A stretch of 24,967 bases of DNA from the IMG/VR virus record IMGVR_UViG_3300033064_001001, positions 1-24,967 of that record; one strand, written 5' to 3'. The stretch comes from a virus. Shown here piece after piece: positions 1 to 8,300 of this stretch (positions are counted from its first letter, which is position 1; each line of letters starts with the position of its first letter). The notes under the pieces were generated by a model that was not told where the DNA came from, searched no databases, and saw nothing but the letters and a program-made list of their open reading frames with translations. A program made the position numbers and the translations under genes.

Positions 1-1
1 C

Positions 2-328
2 AACAAATTAGAAAAGACGTTTAAGTCAATATTGGATACTTTAGAGACGGAATACGTTCATTCATTTAATAGTGGTAGATTTGTTTACGACTTTTACATT
101 CCAAATAAAAACATCTTGATAGAAACCGACGGTGACTACTACCATTCAAATCCAGTCAAATATCCGGACGGACCAATATATGAAGTCCAAATACACAATG
201 CAAAAAACGATATAATCAAAAACGAATGGGCAAAATCAAACGGTTACACTCTCCTTCGGTTTTGGGAATCAGATATCCACAGTAATCGTCTTCAGGTAAT
301 CAAAACTTTGATTGAAAATTTAGAATAA
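2..328 (+). CDS. PD-(D/E)XK endonuclease, Vsr/DUF559-like (5' partial)
   Basis: The reading frame is open to the left edge of the window, so the N-terminus is missing; a TTG at 32 is only an internal possible start. Visible elements fit the Vsr/DUF559 branch of PD-(D/E)XK nucleases: a helix with a Glu (KLEKTF), then YDFYIP with the catalytic-type Asp, then NILIETDGDYYH with the metal-binding Glu and the usual DG..YH, and finally NDIIKNEWAKSNGYTLLRFW, a K..A...GY..LR.WE element. These enzymes cut DNA; in phage genomes they are often free-standing homing-type nucleases or parts of larger nuclease proteins. It ends 52 bases before the gp26-like gene. Substrate and mobility are not visible. The fold assignment is fairly sure, the biological role is not. 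Confidence 0.75.
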   Translation, partial: NKLEKTFKSILDTLETEYVHSFNSGRFVYDFYIPNKNILIETDGDYYHSNPVKYPDGPIYEVQIHNAKNDIIKNEWAKSNGYTLLRFWESDIHSNRLQVIKTLIENLE

Positions 329-330
329 CC

Positions 331-346
331 CATATTTATTAGTACG
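331..346 (+). promoter_or_regulatory. CATATTTATT motif, possible late promoter element
   Basis: An intergenic copy of the recurring CATATTTAT(A/T) motif, 50 bases upstream of the gp26-like start. Similar copies lie at 1478, 5364, 15281, 15928 and 20188. Promoter function is inferred only from recurrence and position; no clear -35 box accompanies it. Confidence 0.3.
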
Positions 347-380
347 AACACAATGTTTCATTTAGTTTTAGGATTTAGTT

Positions 381-1250
381 ATGTCACAGGCACCAACTGG
401 GTACAATTTACCCAATACAGATATGGCATTATCAGACGCAAGTTTAAAAGAACAACTGATTAAAGAGCACCAATCAACTGCACCAAAAAAGTCAAATTTT
501 CCAACAGAAATTGTACCGCTCCCATCAAAGGGTCTTTTGTACTCAGAAGAACACCCTCTTGCAAATGGTAATATTGAAATGAAATACATGACTGCAAGAG
601 AGGAAGATATTCTAACTTCACAGAACCTCATCAAGCAAGGTGTTGTTTTAGATAAGTTATTTGAGTCTCTTATCGTAACACCAATCAATTATAATGATTT
701 ATACGTTGGTGACAAGAATGCAATCATGGTTGCCGCTAGAATTTTAGGATATGGAAAAGAATATGTAGTGGAAATTGACGACCCGTTTTCGCCAGGTACG
801 AGACAAAAAGTCACAATCGATCTGACTCAAATAGAGCACAAGGAGGTGGATTATTCTCTATTCGAGCGTCGAACAAATGAATTTGACTTTGAGCTACCTC
901 AGTCTAAACGGGTTGTCACTTTCCGCCTAATGACACATGGTTTGGATCAAGGCATTCGTGCGGAAATCAAAGGTATGACAAAACAAATCAATCGTAGTGG
1001 TATTGACAGAGAACTTACTACACGATTAAAAAATGTTATCGTAGCAGTTGAAGGTGAATATGGTAGAGCAAACATTAACAACTTTGTTGATAATGAACTC
1101 TTTGCCATAGATTCAAGAGCTCTTCGTGGGTATATGAAGGAAATATCACCAGACCTTGATATGACATTTACATTTATTTCAGATGCAACTGGAGAAGCAA
1201 AGGAGATAGACATTCCAATGGATGTTTCATTTTTTTGGCCTGGGTCTTGA
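381..1250 (+). CDS. 26: T4 gp26-like baseplate hub subunit
   Basis: This 289-aa protein matches the T4 gp26-like baseplate family (T4 gp26 is about 208 aa, so this copy is longer, mainly at the N-terminus). Typical features are an N-terminal polar leader, then FPTEIVPLPSKGLLY at about 41-55, the 'PSKG..Y' entry motif, followed by KYMTAREEDIL, a mixed alpha/beta core with ILGYGKEY, and a C-terminal end in FFWP. In T4 the protein works in building the central hub of the baseplate. The start ATG has an AGGA seven bases upstream. Its last 29 bases overlap the next gene in the +1 frame, across a run of seven T (1230-1236). It heads the tail gene cluster upstream of the tape measure. Confidence 0.8.
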   Translation: MSQAPTGYNLPNTDMALSDASLKEQLIKEHQSTAPKKSNFPTEIVPLPSKGLLYSEEHPLANGNIEMKYMTAREEDILTSQNLIKQGVVLDKLFESLIVTPINYNDLYVGDKNAIMVAARILGYGKEYVVEIDDPFSPGTRQKVTIDLTQIEHKEVDYSLFERRTNEFDFELPQSKRVVTFRLMTHGLDQGIRAEIKGMTKQINRSGIDRELTTRLKNVIVAVEGEYGRANINNFVDNELFAIDSRALRGYMKEISPDLDMTFTFISDATGEAKEIDIPMDVSFFWPGS

Positions 1251-1464
1251 GTATAAACTAGGATTGCACAAAGAGATATTCTCTTTATGTTATCATGGTC
1301 AAGGTGGTTTTACTTGGGAAGATGTTTATAATCTCCCTATTTATTTGAGAAGATTTTACATACTTGAAATCAATAAAGTAATTGAAGAAAGAAATAAATC
1401 AGAATCTACTCAACAGAAAAAAACAATGCCTAGTTCTCCCAAATTTACACCACCACGTAAATAA
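1222..1464 (+). CDS. Small tail-assembly protein overlapping the gp26-like gene
   Basis: An 80-aa protein with a core that looks conserved in phages: LHKEIFSLCYHGQGGFTWED followed by VYNLPIYLRRFYI and a charged, Lys/Pro-rich tail. By position, between a gp26-like gene and the tape measure, it is the kind of small protein that acts as a hub catalyst (T4 gp51) or tape-measure chaperone. The ATG at 1222 is within the upstream gene; the nearest Shine-Dalgarno-like stretch, AAGGAG at 1199-1204, is 17 bases away, too far to be ideal. Independent initiation is therefore weakly supported, and coupling or frameshifting from the upstream gene is possible. That the ORF is a real protein is well supported by its composition; its function is inferred from context. 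Confidence 0.65.
   Translation: MFHFFGLGLEYKLGLHKEIFSLCYHGQGGFTWEDVYNLPIYLRRFYILEINKVIEERNKSESTQQKKTMPSSPKFTPPRK
1230..1236 (+). other. Run of seven T in a gene overlap; possible recoding site
   Basis: The gp26-like frame reads TTT TTT TGG here, 12 bases before its TGA, while the downstream frame reads TTT TTT GGC. A tRNA-Phe slipping by +1 (or -2) would stay paired to TTT and fuse the two proteins. The site is visible; frameshifting itself is inferred. Confidence 0.3.
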
Positions 1465-1470
1465 ACTTTG

Positions 1471-1506
1471 GAGTCCACATATTTATAGGTATGTGGGCTC
1501 TTTTTA
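1471..1506 (+). terminator. Rho-independent terminator
   Basis: A 10-bp stem, GAGTCCACAT at 1471-1480 with ATGTGGGCTC at 1491-1500 (one G-T pair), closes a 10-base loop and is followed at once by TTTTT. It lies just after the 80-aa gene and before the 85-aa gene. The loop also contains part of a CATATTTATA motif. Confidence 0.8.
1478..1491 (+). promoter_or_regulatory. CATATTTATA motif inside the terminator loop
   Basis: A copy of the recurring motif begins in the ascending stem and runs through the loop of the terminator, 44 bases before the start at 1522. If it is a promoter, one transcript would end and the next begin at nearly the same place. Confidence 0.3.
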
Positions 1507-1521
1507 TTATGAGGTAATCAA

Positions 1522-1779
1522 ATGAAACTAAACGGACATCAACAACTTCTGATACAGGAATCAATACTTGGAAAAATTCTTCAATGGTTTATTGATAACG
1601 AAGAATGGAAAGCAAAAAAAATGTTTGAAGATGATCCTCAATTAAAGAAACTGACTAAAGACATTTTTACGCAAATGGAAAAAACATCCAGAAAGATTGA
1701 TGATTATTGTAAAAAGTATGGTTGTGTAGAACCATCAAAGCATACAAAAATGTTACCAAAATCAGTCAAAGACATATAA
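1522..1779 (+). CDS. Hypothetical 85-aa protein upstream of the tape measure
   Basis: A small, highly charged, mostly helical protein with no signal peptide or membrane segment. I do not recognise its family. The start is supported by GAGGTAA about 6 bases before the ATG. It lies between a terminator and the tape-measure gene, ending seven bases before that gene's start, so the two are probably co-transcribed. In many phages the gene at this place encodes a tape-measure chaperone or a tail-assembly factor; that role is possible here but rests on position only. It contains two Cys (CKKYGC) near residues 63-68, too few to argue for a zinc site. Confidence 0.65.
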   Translation: MKLNGHQQLLIQESILGKILQWFIDNEEWKAKKMFEDDPQLKKLTKDIFTQMEKTSRKIDDYCKKYGCVEPSKHTKMLPKSVKDI

Positions 1780-1786
1780 TTAAAAT

Positions 1787-4700
1787 ATGGCTAAACAAAA
1801 AGACGATAAGGGAATACAAAACGAAATTGCTGCCCAACAGGAATTGAATAAAGAAATATCAAAATCGAAAGATTTGGTTAAAGGAATACTCAATTCGGAG
1901 CAGCAAAGTTTAAAAACGTATGCTGATAGATTAGATTTAACATCTCAATTAAATGAAAATGCAAAGGTCTTATCAACATTAAATATTAGTATTGATAAAC
2001 TAAGTGCTTCTCAGTCGGATAGAGCAAAATTACTAACAGAACAATATACTATTCATAGAGATCTATTATCGGATGTACAAACCAAGTATATTGACGCAAT
2101 TACCAACTCAAATAATATTACGGATAATCAATTTAAAATTGTTGATTTGAGTGAAGAAAATGTAAAGTTAATTGAAGCAATGGTTGATTTAGAAGAAAAA
2201 AGAAGCATTTTAAAAGACGGCGAATATAATAAAGAAAAACAATTACTTGATTCAATCAAAGAAAAAATAAATTTAACAAATACGATTAATGCGAGTCAAG
2301 AAAGAGCAAACGATCTTGCAATGAAGTTTCTTGACACCAATAAATTAATAGGACATACAAATCAAAAATTAATTAGTGGCATCGAAAGCGTAATTAGTTC
2401 TGTTGGTAGTGGTGGTCTCGGTATCATTGGTTCCTTTTTAGGAAATAAAGCACAATCGTTATTAGATAAAACAGGCGAAAGCATACAAGAAAAGGTGGTA
2501 AAGGCATTTCAAGAAAGTGGAAATTCGGCAGTAAGTGCATTCTCTATTGCTAGAATGTCTCTTGGTTCTTTTATAAGTTACGCACTCCCTGCTCTTGGTA
2601 TTGCTGGTTTACTTGGTGCATTTGCATTACTCATCAAAACTCTTTCACATTTAGACGCAGAGTTATCTGAAATCGGTAAAGAGTTTGGTATATCAAGAAA
2701 AGAAGCAGATAAACTTCATCACATAACGATAGACATAGCCAACGAGATGGGACTTGTTGGGATTAGATCTACACAAGTAATGGAAGCAATAAAAGAAGCA
2801 TCCTCCGCTCTTGGTGGTTTAGATATTCTTTCCCGTTTCAAAGCTGGTAGTGAAGGCACAAAACAACTTGTAAAAGATTTTGCAGTGCTTAAATCCGAAT
2901 TTGGTTTTGAGGGTGGCGAACTTGAAAATATTCAAAACTTTGCACTCGCTACAGGAAAAAGTATCGGTCAGGTTGTACAAGAAACAGTTAAACTTGGTAA
3001 AGGTTTATTTACATCTAAACAAGCAATCGGTGTAATTGCAAAAATATCACCATCAATCGCTCTTTCATTTAGAAGAGGTTCTCAGGAACTTATTAAAGCA
3101 GCACAAAAGGCAAAGCTTCTTGGAATAGAATTATCAGATGTTCAATCTTTTGGTGACAATATACTTGACATCGAAACATCGATCCAAGCAGAAATGCAAG
3201 CCCGTGCATTGACTGGTAAAAATATAAACCTTGATACCGCCAGATATTATGCCCTTACAAATGACGTAGCAGGTCTTCAAGAAGAAATCTTAAAAAATCT
3301 TGGTAGTAGTGTTGAATTTGGTAAGATGAATCGAATTCAACAAAAATCTCTTGCCGATGCATTCGGTATGCAAATTGAAGATGTAACAAAACTTCTTCTT
3401 GCACAAGAAAAACTTCTTGAGTTGGGGATAAGCCAGAATAAGATAGATGAAATTCAACAGATGAATGCTGAACAACTTGCGGTTGAAATGAAAACGACTA
3501 CTAATGAAAAACTGCGTGGTTACCTAGAAACACTTAAACGTGAAAAAGAATCAGCATCAATTAACGAAAGATTGAGTAATGTAATGACTATGATAAAAGA
3601 GAAGATAGCCGCAACGGTTTCTCCTCTTTTAGAAATGGCACATAGCTTCTTTGATTCAGCAGAAGGCGCAGAGTTCTTAGATAAAGTTATAAAAGGTGTT
3701 AAGGATTTGATACTGGTGATGATTCCAGTTGTTAAATTCCTTGCAGATAATATATGGTTAGTTGTTGCTGCATTATCGGCAATTGTCGCCGCAAAAATAG
3801 TCGGTGGTATAGGTTCAATTATTGGTGGTTTCCGATCAATGTCTGGTGCGATGCAACAAACAGCAGAAGCCGCAAAGGCTCTTGGAAATTCCTCCGGTGG
3901 TATAAGTAATGCAACCGGTGCATTAGGTGGGTTTACTTCATTTGCACAGAATGCGGTGGCAACAAGTATTGCTTTACTTGCATTTGCTGGTTCTGTGTTC
4001 ATACTCTCAGAGGCATTTAAAAACCTTGCAGAAATTGATTCGGATGGAATATGGGCCGGCATCGGTGTAATGATTGCCCTTGTTGGTGTAACCGTTGCTC
4101 TAGCAGCGGCAAGTGAATTTATAGTAATTGGTAGTGCTACTATGTATATACTTGCAGGTGCTATGTTGGCTATTGCATCTTCTGTTTTTATATTTGGTGC
4201 AGGTGCAAAATTATTTGCCGATTCTATTGGTTCATTTGCTGATGGTATTAAAAAGATTAAAAATCTTGGTGATATATCTTCGGTTGGTAAAACACTAAAA
4301 GAAGTTTTTTCTGCAATGTCCAATGCAATTTCTTCAATAGGAAATCCACTAGAATATTCTAAAATTGGAATGGCACTGGATAATTTGGGTATTGATAAAA
4401 TTATTGAGTTTTCTAAACTCGCAAAAACAGATTTAGGGAAAGCTGGAAAAAATGTAGTTGAGGGTATAGATTCTCTATCTAAAATATCTTTTGATAGAAA
4501 TATTGATTTTGGAAAAGCATCGAAATGGTCATACAATCTGATGCGCCGTACAAAAGAAATTGGAACGGGTGTAATAGGTGCCTTTGAACAACTAAATGAG
4601 GCACTGGGTGAGATTAAGTTAGATAATATTGAAGTTCTTGCAAAAGTAGCCTCAACTGATATGTCAAAATTAGGACCAAATTTACAAAAGGCAATTCAAT

Positions 4701-5338
4701 CACTTGGTAAGATAGACATTGAATCTGCCAAAGAAACTTTAAAAAATGTTGCGGGTGTTTTTGATGAACTATATGATGCATTTACAGGCTCCAATCTAAT
4801 GGATACCAATCTATTGGGTCCTCTTGAACCTTTGATGAATCTAGATATCGATAAACTTAAAAATGTAACATACGGTTTGAAAGCCGTGATATACAATCTG
4901 TCAGAGATTGGTAAGATGGGTGCACCTGGTCTAGAATCCCTTAAAACTATATTTGAAAATCTATCAAGTTCATTGGATAAACTTGACATAACTAAATTAA
5001 CCGATTTATCAAACGTAAACCTTGACAATCTCAGAAAACTTTCTAGTGTATTCCAACAACCAATATCAACAACAAATGTTGGTGGCCAAGAAGGTAAAGT
5101 AATAACTACTCAAAATAATGTTGGTGCACAAGAAGGCATGTCATCGTCAAATACAGGCACGGCAACTACAAATAAAAAGTTAGATGAGGCAATCGGAATC
5201 CTACGTCAGATATTAAGCACATCAAACCAACCAGTGTATATTAAAGTTGGTGATCGTACAATCGAAGCGATCGGTGCTAGGATTGGTAGACAAAACGAGT
5301 ACAAACTCGGATCAGATAATCTTTACAGTAAAGGATAA
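1787..5338 (+). CDS. Tail tape measure protein
   Basis: At 1183 aa this is a typical tape measure for a contractile tail. The N-terminal 200 residues are polar and helical, with heptad-like spacing suggesting coiled coil. Hydrophobic, membrane-like segments follow at about 260-285, 641-685, 724-745 and 754-812, the last two rich in Gly/Ala. A long amphipathic C-terminal half follows, ending in QPVYIKVGDRTIEAI, a C-terminal strand motif common in tape measures. The protein sets tail length and in many phages later helps DNA cross the inner membrane. Using the rule of about 0.15 nm per residue, a tail of very roughly 170-180 nm would be expected. The ATG has only a weak ribosome-binding site, consistent with coupling to the gene 7 bases upstream. 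Confidence 0.9.
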   Translation: MAKQKDDKGIQNEIAAQQELNKEISKSKDLVKGILNSEQQSLKTYADRLDLTSQLNENAKVLSTLNISIDKLSASQSDRAKLLTEQYTIHRDLLSDVQTKYIDAITNSNNITDNQFKIVDLSEENVKLIEAMVDLEEKRSILKDGEYNKEKQLLDSIKEKINLTNTINASQERANDLAMKFLDTNKLIGHTNQKLISGIESVISSVGSGGLGIIGSFLGNKAQSLLDKTGESIQEKVVKAFQESGNSAVSAFSIARMSLGSFISYALPALGIAGLLGAFALLIKTLSHLDAELSEIGKEFGISRKEADKLHHITIDIANEMGLVGIRSTQVMEAIKEASSALGGLDILSRFKAGSEGTKQLVKDFAVLKSEFGFEGGELENIQNFALATGKSIGQVVQETVKLGKGLFTSKQAIGVIAKISPSIALSFRRGSQELIKAAQKAKLLGIELSDVQSFGDNILDIETSIQAEMQARALTGKNINLDTARYYALTNDVAGLQEEILKNLGSSVEFGKMNRIQQKSLADAFGMQIEDVTKLLLAQEKLLELGISQNKIDEIQQMNAEQLAVEMKTTTNEKLRGYLETLKREKESASINERLSNVMTMIKEKIAATVSPLLEMAHSFFDSAEGAEFLDKVIKGVKDLILVMIPVVKFLADNIWLVVAALSAIVAAKIVGGIGSIIGGFRSMSGAMQQTAEAAKALGNSSGGISNATGALGGFTSFAQNAVATSIALLAFAGSVFILSEAFKNLAEIDSDGIWAGIGVMIALVGVTVALAAASEFIVIGSATMYILAGAMLAIASSVFIFGAGAKLFADSIGSFADGIKKIKNLGDISSVGKTLKEVFSAMSNAISSIGNPLEYSKIGMALDNLGIDKIIEFSKLAKTDLGKAGKNVVEGIDSLSKISFDRNIDFGKASKWSYNLMRRTKEIGTGVIGAFEQLNEALGEIKLDNIEVLAKVASTDMSKLGPNLQKAIQSLGKIDIESAKETLKNVAGVFDELYDAFTGSNLMDTNLLGPLEPLMNLDIDKLKNVTYGLKAVIYNLSEIGKMGAPGLESLKTIFENLSSSLDKLDITKLTDLSNVNLDNLRKLSSVFQQPISTTNVGGQEGKVITTQNNVGAQEGMSSSNTGTATTNKKLDEAIGILRQILSTSNQPVYIKVGDRTIEAIGARIGRQNEYKLGSDNLYSKG

Positions 5339-5363
5339 ATTTATCTAATAATCATCCGTCTTT

Positions 5364-5377
5364 CATATTTATATGTA
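5364..5377 (+). promoter_or_regulatory. CATATTTATA motif upstream of the giant repeat protein
   Basis: An intergenic copy of the recurring motif, 36 bases before the ATG at 5400, in a 61-base gap between tape measure and the next gene. A ribosome-binding site, TAGGTGAT at 5387-5394, follows. Late promoter function is inferred. Confidence 0.35.
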
Positions 5378-5399
5378 GTTACATTATAGGTGATTATAC

Positions 5400-8300
5400 A
5401 TGGCATTAATAGATTTATCATCGGATTTAGCAAAGTATCGTTCGGCTGTCAGATCAGAACCAAAGACTACAGAAAATGGTGCATCAAAGACAACGAACCT
5501 AAAAAACTTTGCAAAGTTTCAGCCAATAACTGAGAAGCTTTCGCAGTTCTCCCCACCCATAAATAAACCAAAACAAACACAACTTGAATCAAGAATGTCA
5601 TCTACGAAGTTGGATGAAGTTGTAAAAACACTATCACAACAAATTCTAATAAATTCAGTTTCCAGTTATAGTCCAATAAATGTTTCATTTGATAATTATG
5701 GTGCAAATAGAGTTTCATTGGAATCAATAGTTTCTAAATTTGATAATTTAGTTAACAATCAATCTATAAGTAGATTAAATCGGTCCGATGTGGTAATATT
5801 ACGGGCCAGTAATGGTACTGTTAATCTTACATCACCAACACCAACTCCAACAAAATCACAACAAACATTTGAAAGAACAAGTCCTGATGTAAATAGAATA
5901 TCTCAAACGGATAATAAAATTACATCATCACCTTCTGTATCGGATACTCGTCAGTACGATGGAAACATACAGAATCCAGATATATCAATTACTGCCGGTC
6001 AATTAACATTTGATAGACCGACGCCGGATATAAAAGTAAATGCAAACGATACATCGGATAATATTACAAATCCAAATACTAAGATAAATACAATACCACA
6101 ATCGTTTGAAAGATCAACACCGGATATAGTTGTAAACCCACGTGATGAATCTGATAACATTACAAATCCAGAAACAACTATAAACAGAAGACCTCAATCT
6201 TTTGATAGAGCATCTCAATCTGTTATTATCAGTAAAGCTTTAATTTCCCCAATAAACAATATAACAAATCCAGATGTCAAATTAGATATTAGTCAATTGA
6301 CATTTGAAAGGATATCTCAATCGCCAAACATAATAACAAACACAGTACAACAAGGGTTAGTAACAAATCCAGATACTAAGGTGTTCCGAGTGGAAGAAGG
6401 TTCAATTCATTTGAAAGACCAAAGTAATTTAAACATAGATGGTCGTTCACTTAGATTCGTAACAACCTCCCAGTTGGCTAGTAGAGAATCTCCAAGAGAA
6501 ATTGATGCTGAAAAATATAATCAGCAAACTATACAAACAAGAGACAATAGTCAATTGAATGCGGATGGTAATATTCCGAAAACAAATTCTGCTGGTAGAA
6601 ATGAAGACCCAAATCGATCTAAGTTTTCTGTTATAGGAACACAGCAAGTAAACTTCTTTCAAGATTCAAATGCAAAGGGTTTTGTTGTCCGACCACAGAA
6701 AGGACAAACTTTGTATGAGAATAATTCTGAATTTACTTGGCAAGGAAATAGAACACAATCACCTGCTACTAATTTCATAACAGATATAAATGGAATAGGG
6801 TTTACAACATTTGCACCGGAAGGGCAAACTAATTTTGATACTCTAAGTTCTAGATTTGGATTTGAGAAACCATCGGGTGTTGATTATTTTGATGTATCAA
6901 ATATAAACACAACATCTGGGTTTGGTGTATTTGCATTACCACTTGAAAGTAAGTTAAAAGCTGACTCATCAAGATTTACTTGGATTGGTGATAGACAGAA
7001 AGCACCAGAAGCAAATTTCTTAGATATAAATAACACACATACCCAAAGAGGATTTGAAAAGTTTGTATCTCTGTACACCACAAGATACAATACGGAATCT
7101 TCTCTTTATAATTGGGATGGGAATAAGCAACAATCGCCAGAGTCAAACTTTTTTGATAGAAATGGCATAAACACAACTTTTGGATTTAGTAAATTTGCTC
7201 AGTTACACGATAGCAAATTAATACCAGAATCTTCTCTTTATAATTGGGATGGTCCAAGAAGTAATGTACCACAAGTAAATTACTTTGATTTAAACTCTAC
7301 AAATACTACATTAGGATTTGAATCATTTGTTCAAGCAAATGTATCAAGATATAATACAGAATCTTCAAGATTTGTTTGGAAAGGAAATAGACAAACTTCA
7401 CCAGAAGTAAACTTTTTTGATGTTACAAATCAAGTTACTACCGATGGATTTACAAGATTGTCTGAATTGTATCAAACAAAATATAAATCACAATCTTCTA
7501 GATTTGACTGGGACGGGTCAAGGCAATCTGCCCCTTCCACGGATTTTTTTGATAATAGAAACTCAACAGGATTTACAACTCTTCCTGTAAAACTTCAATC
7601 CAAATATTCGTCGGATTCTTCCGAGTACACATTCAAGGGAGGACTCCCAACTCCTGTAAATTATTTCCAAGATACAAATTCTGAAGGATTTACAAACAGA
7701 TACTCAGAAACACAATTCAAGAAAGATGCGAGTAGATTTACTTTTATTGGTAGCAAACAAAAAGCACCATCAACTGATTTTTTTACAAATGATAATGCAA
7801 CTGGATTTACTAAGTTTGTATCATCGATAACATCTGAATATAAAACAGATATATCACGGTATTCGTGGGTTGGTAATAAACAACAATCACCAGAAGTTAA
7901 TTACCAATCAGACACATTCGCGAATGGGTTTAGTAGATTTGCTTCTGATTTAGGTTCTGCGTATAAACCAAATACTAGTAGATATAGTTGGGCTGGTTCA
8001 AGACAAGATGCACCAGAAGTTGACTACTTTAAAATACCGAATGAAAATGTAAATGCGATTCCTGGATTTACAAAACTATTTGTAGACAAAACAAAATCTA
8101 AACTCTCTGATGTTTATTCTTCGATATCTTTCTTTGGAACAACAATTCGTTCTGGTGTGAAAGACGTTCCATTTACAAAATTCTTTGGATTCCTACCAGA
8201 GGAAAGAACCGGGTTCATGGTAAAAATGGATAATCCACACTTGTCTCTCTATCCACTACTTGAACCAATTCTTCGTGCCGATGCATCACCTGCAACACGA

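Noticed and set aside
3520-4536. 338-aa open frame on the minus strand
   Set aside because: It lies wholly inside the tape-measure gene, has low-complexity Ala/Ile/Pro/Ser composition typical of an antisense shadow, and has no upstream signals.
7024-7031. TATAAATA, the classical T4 late promoter core, on the + strand
   Set aside because: It is inside the coding repeats of the 1858-aa gene, far from any downstream start, and expected by chance in AT-rich DNA.
6651-8020. Regular repeats as a CRISPR or other non-coding array
   Set aside because: Units are in frame, vary in length by whole codons and are conserved mainly at protein level within one long ORF.
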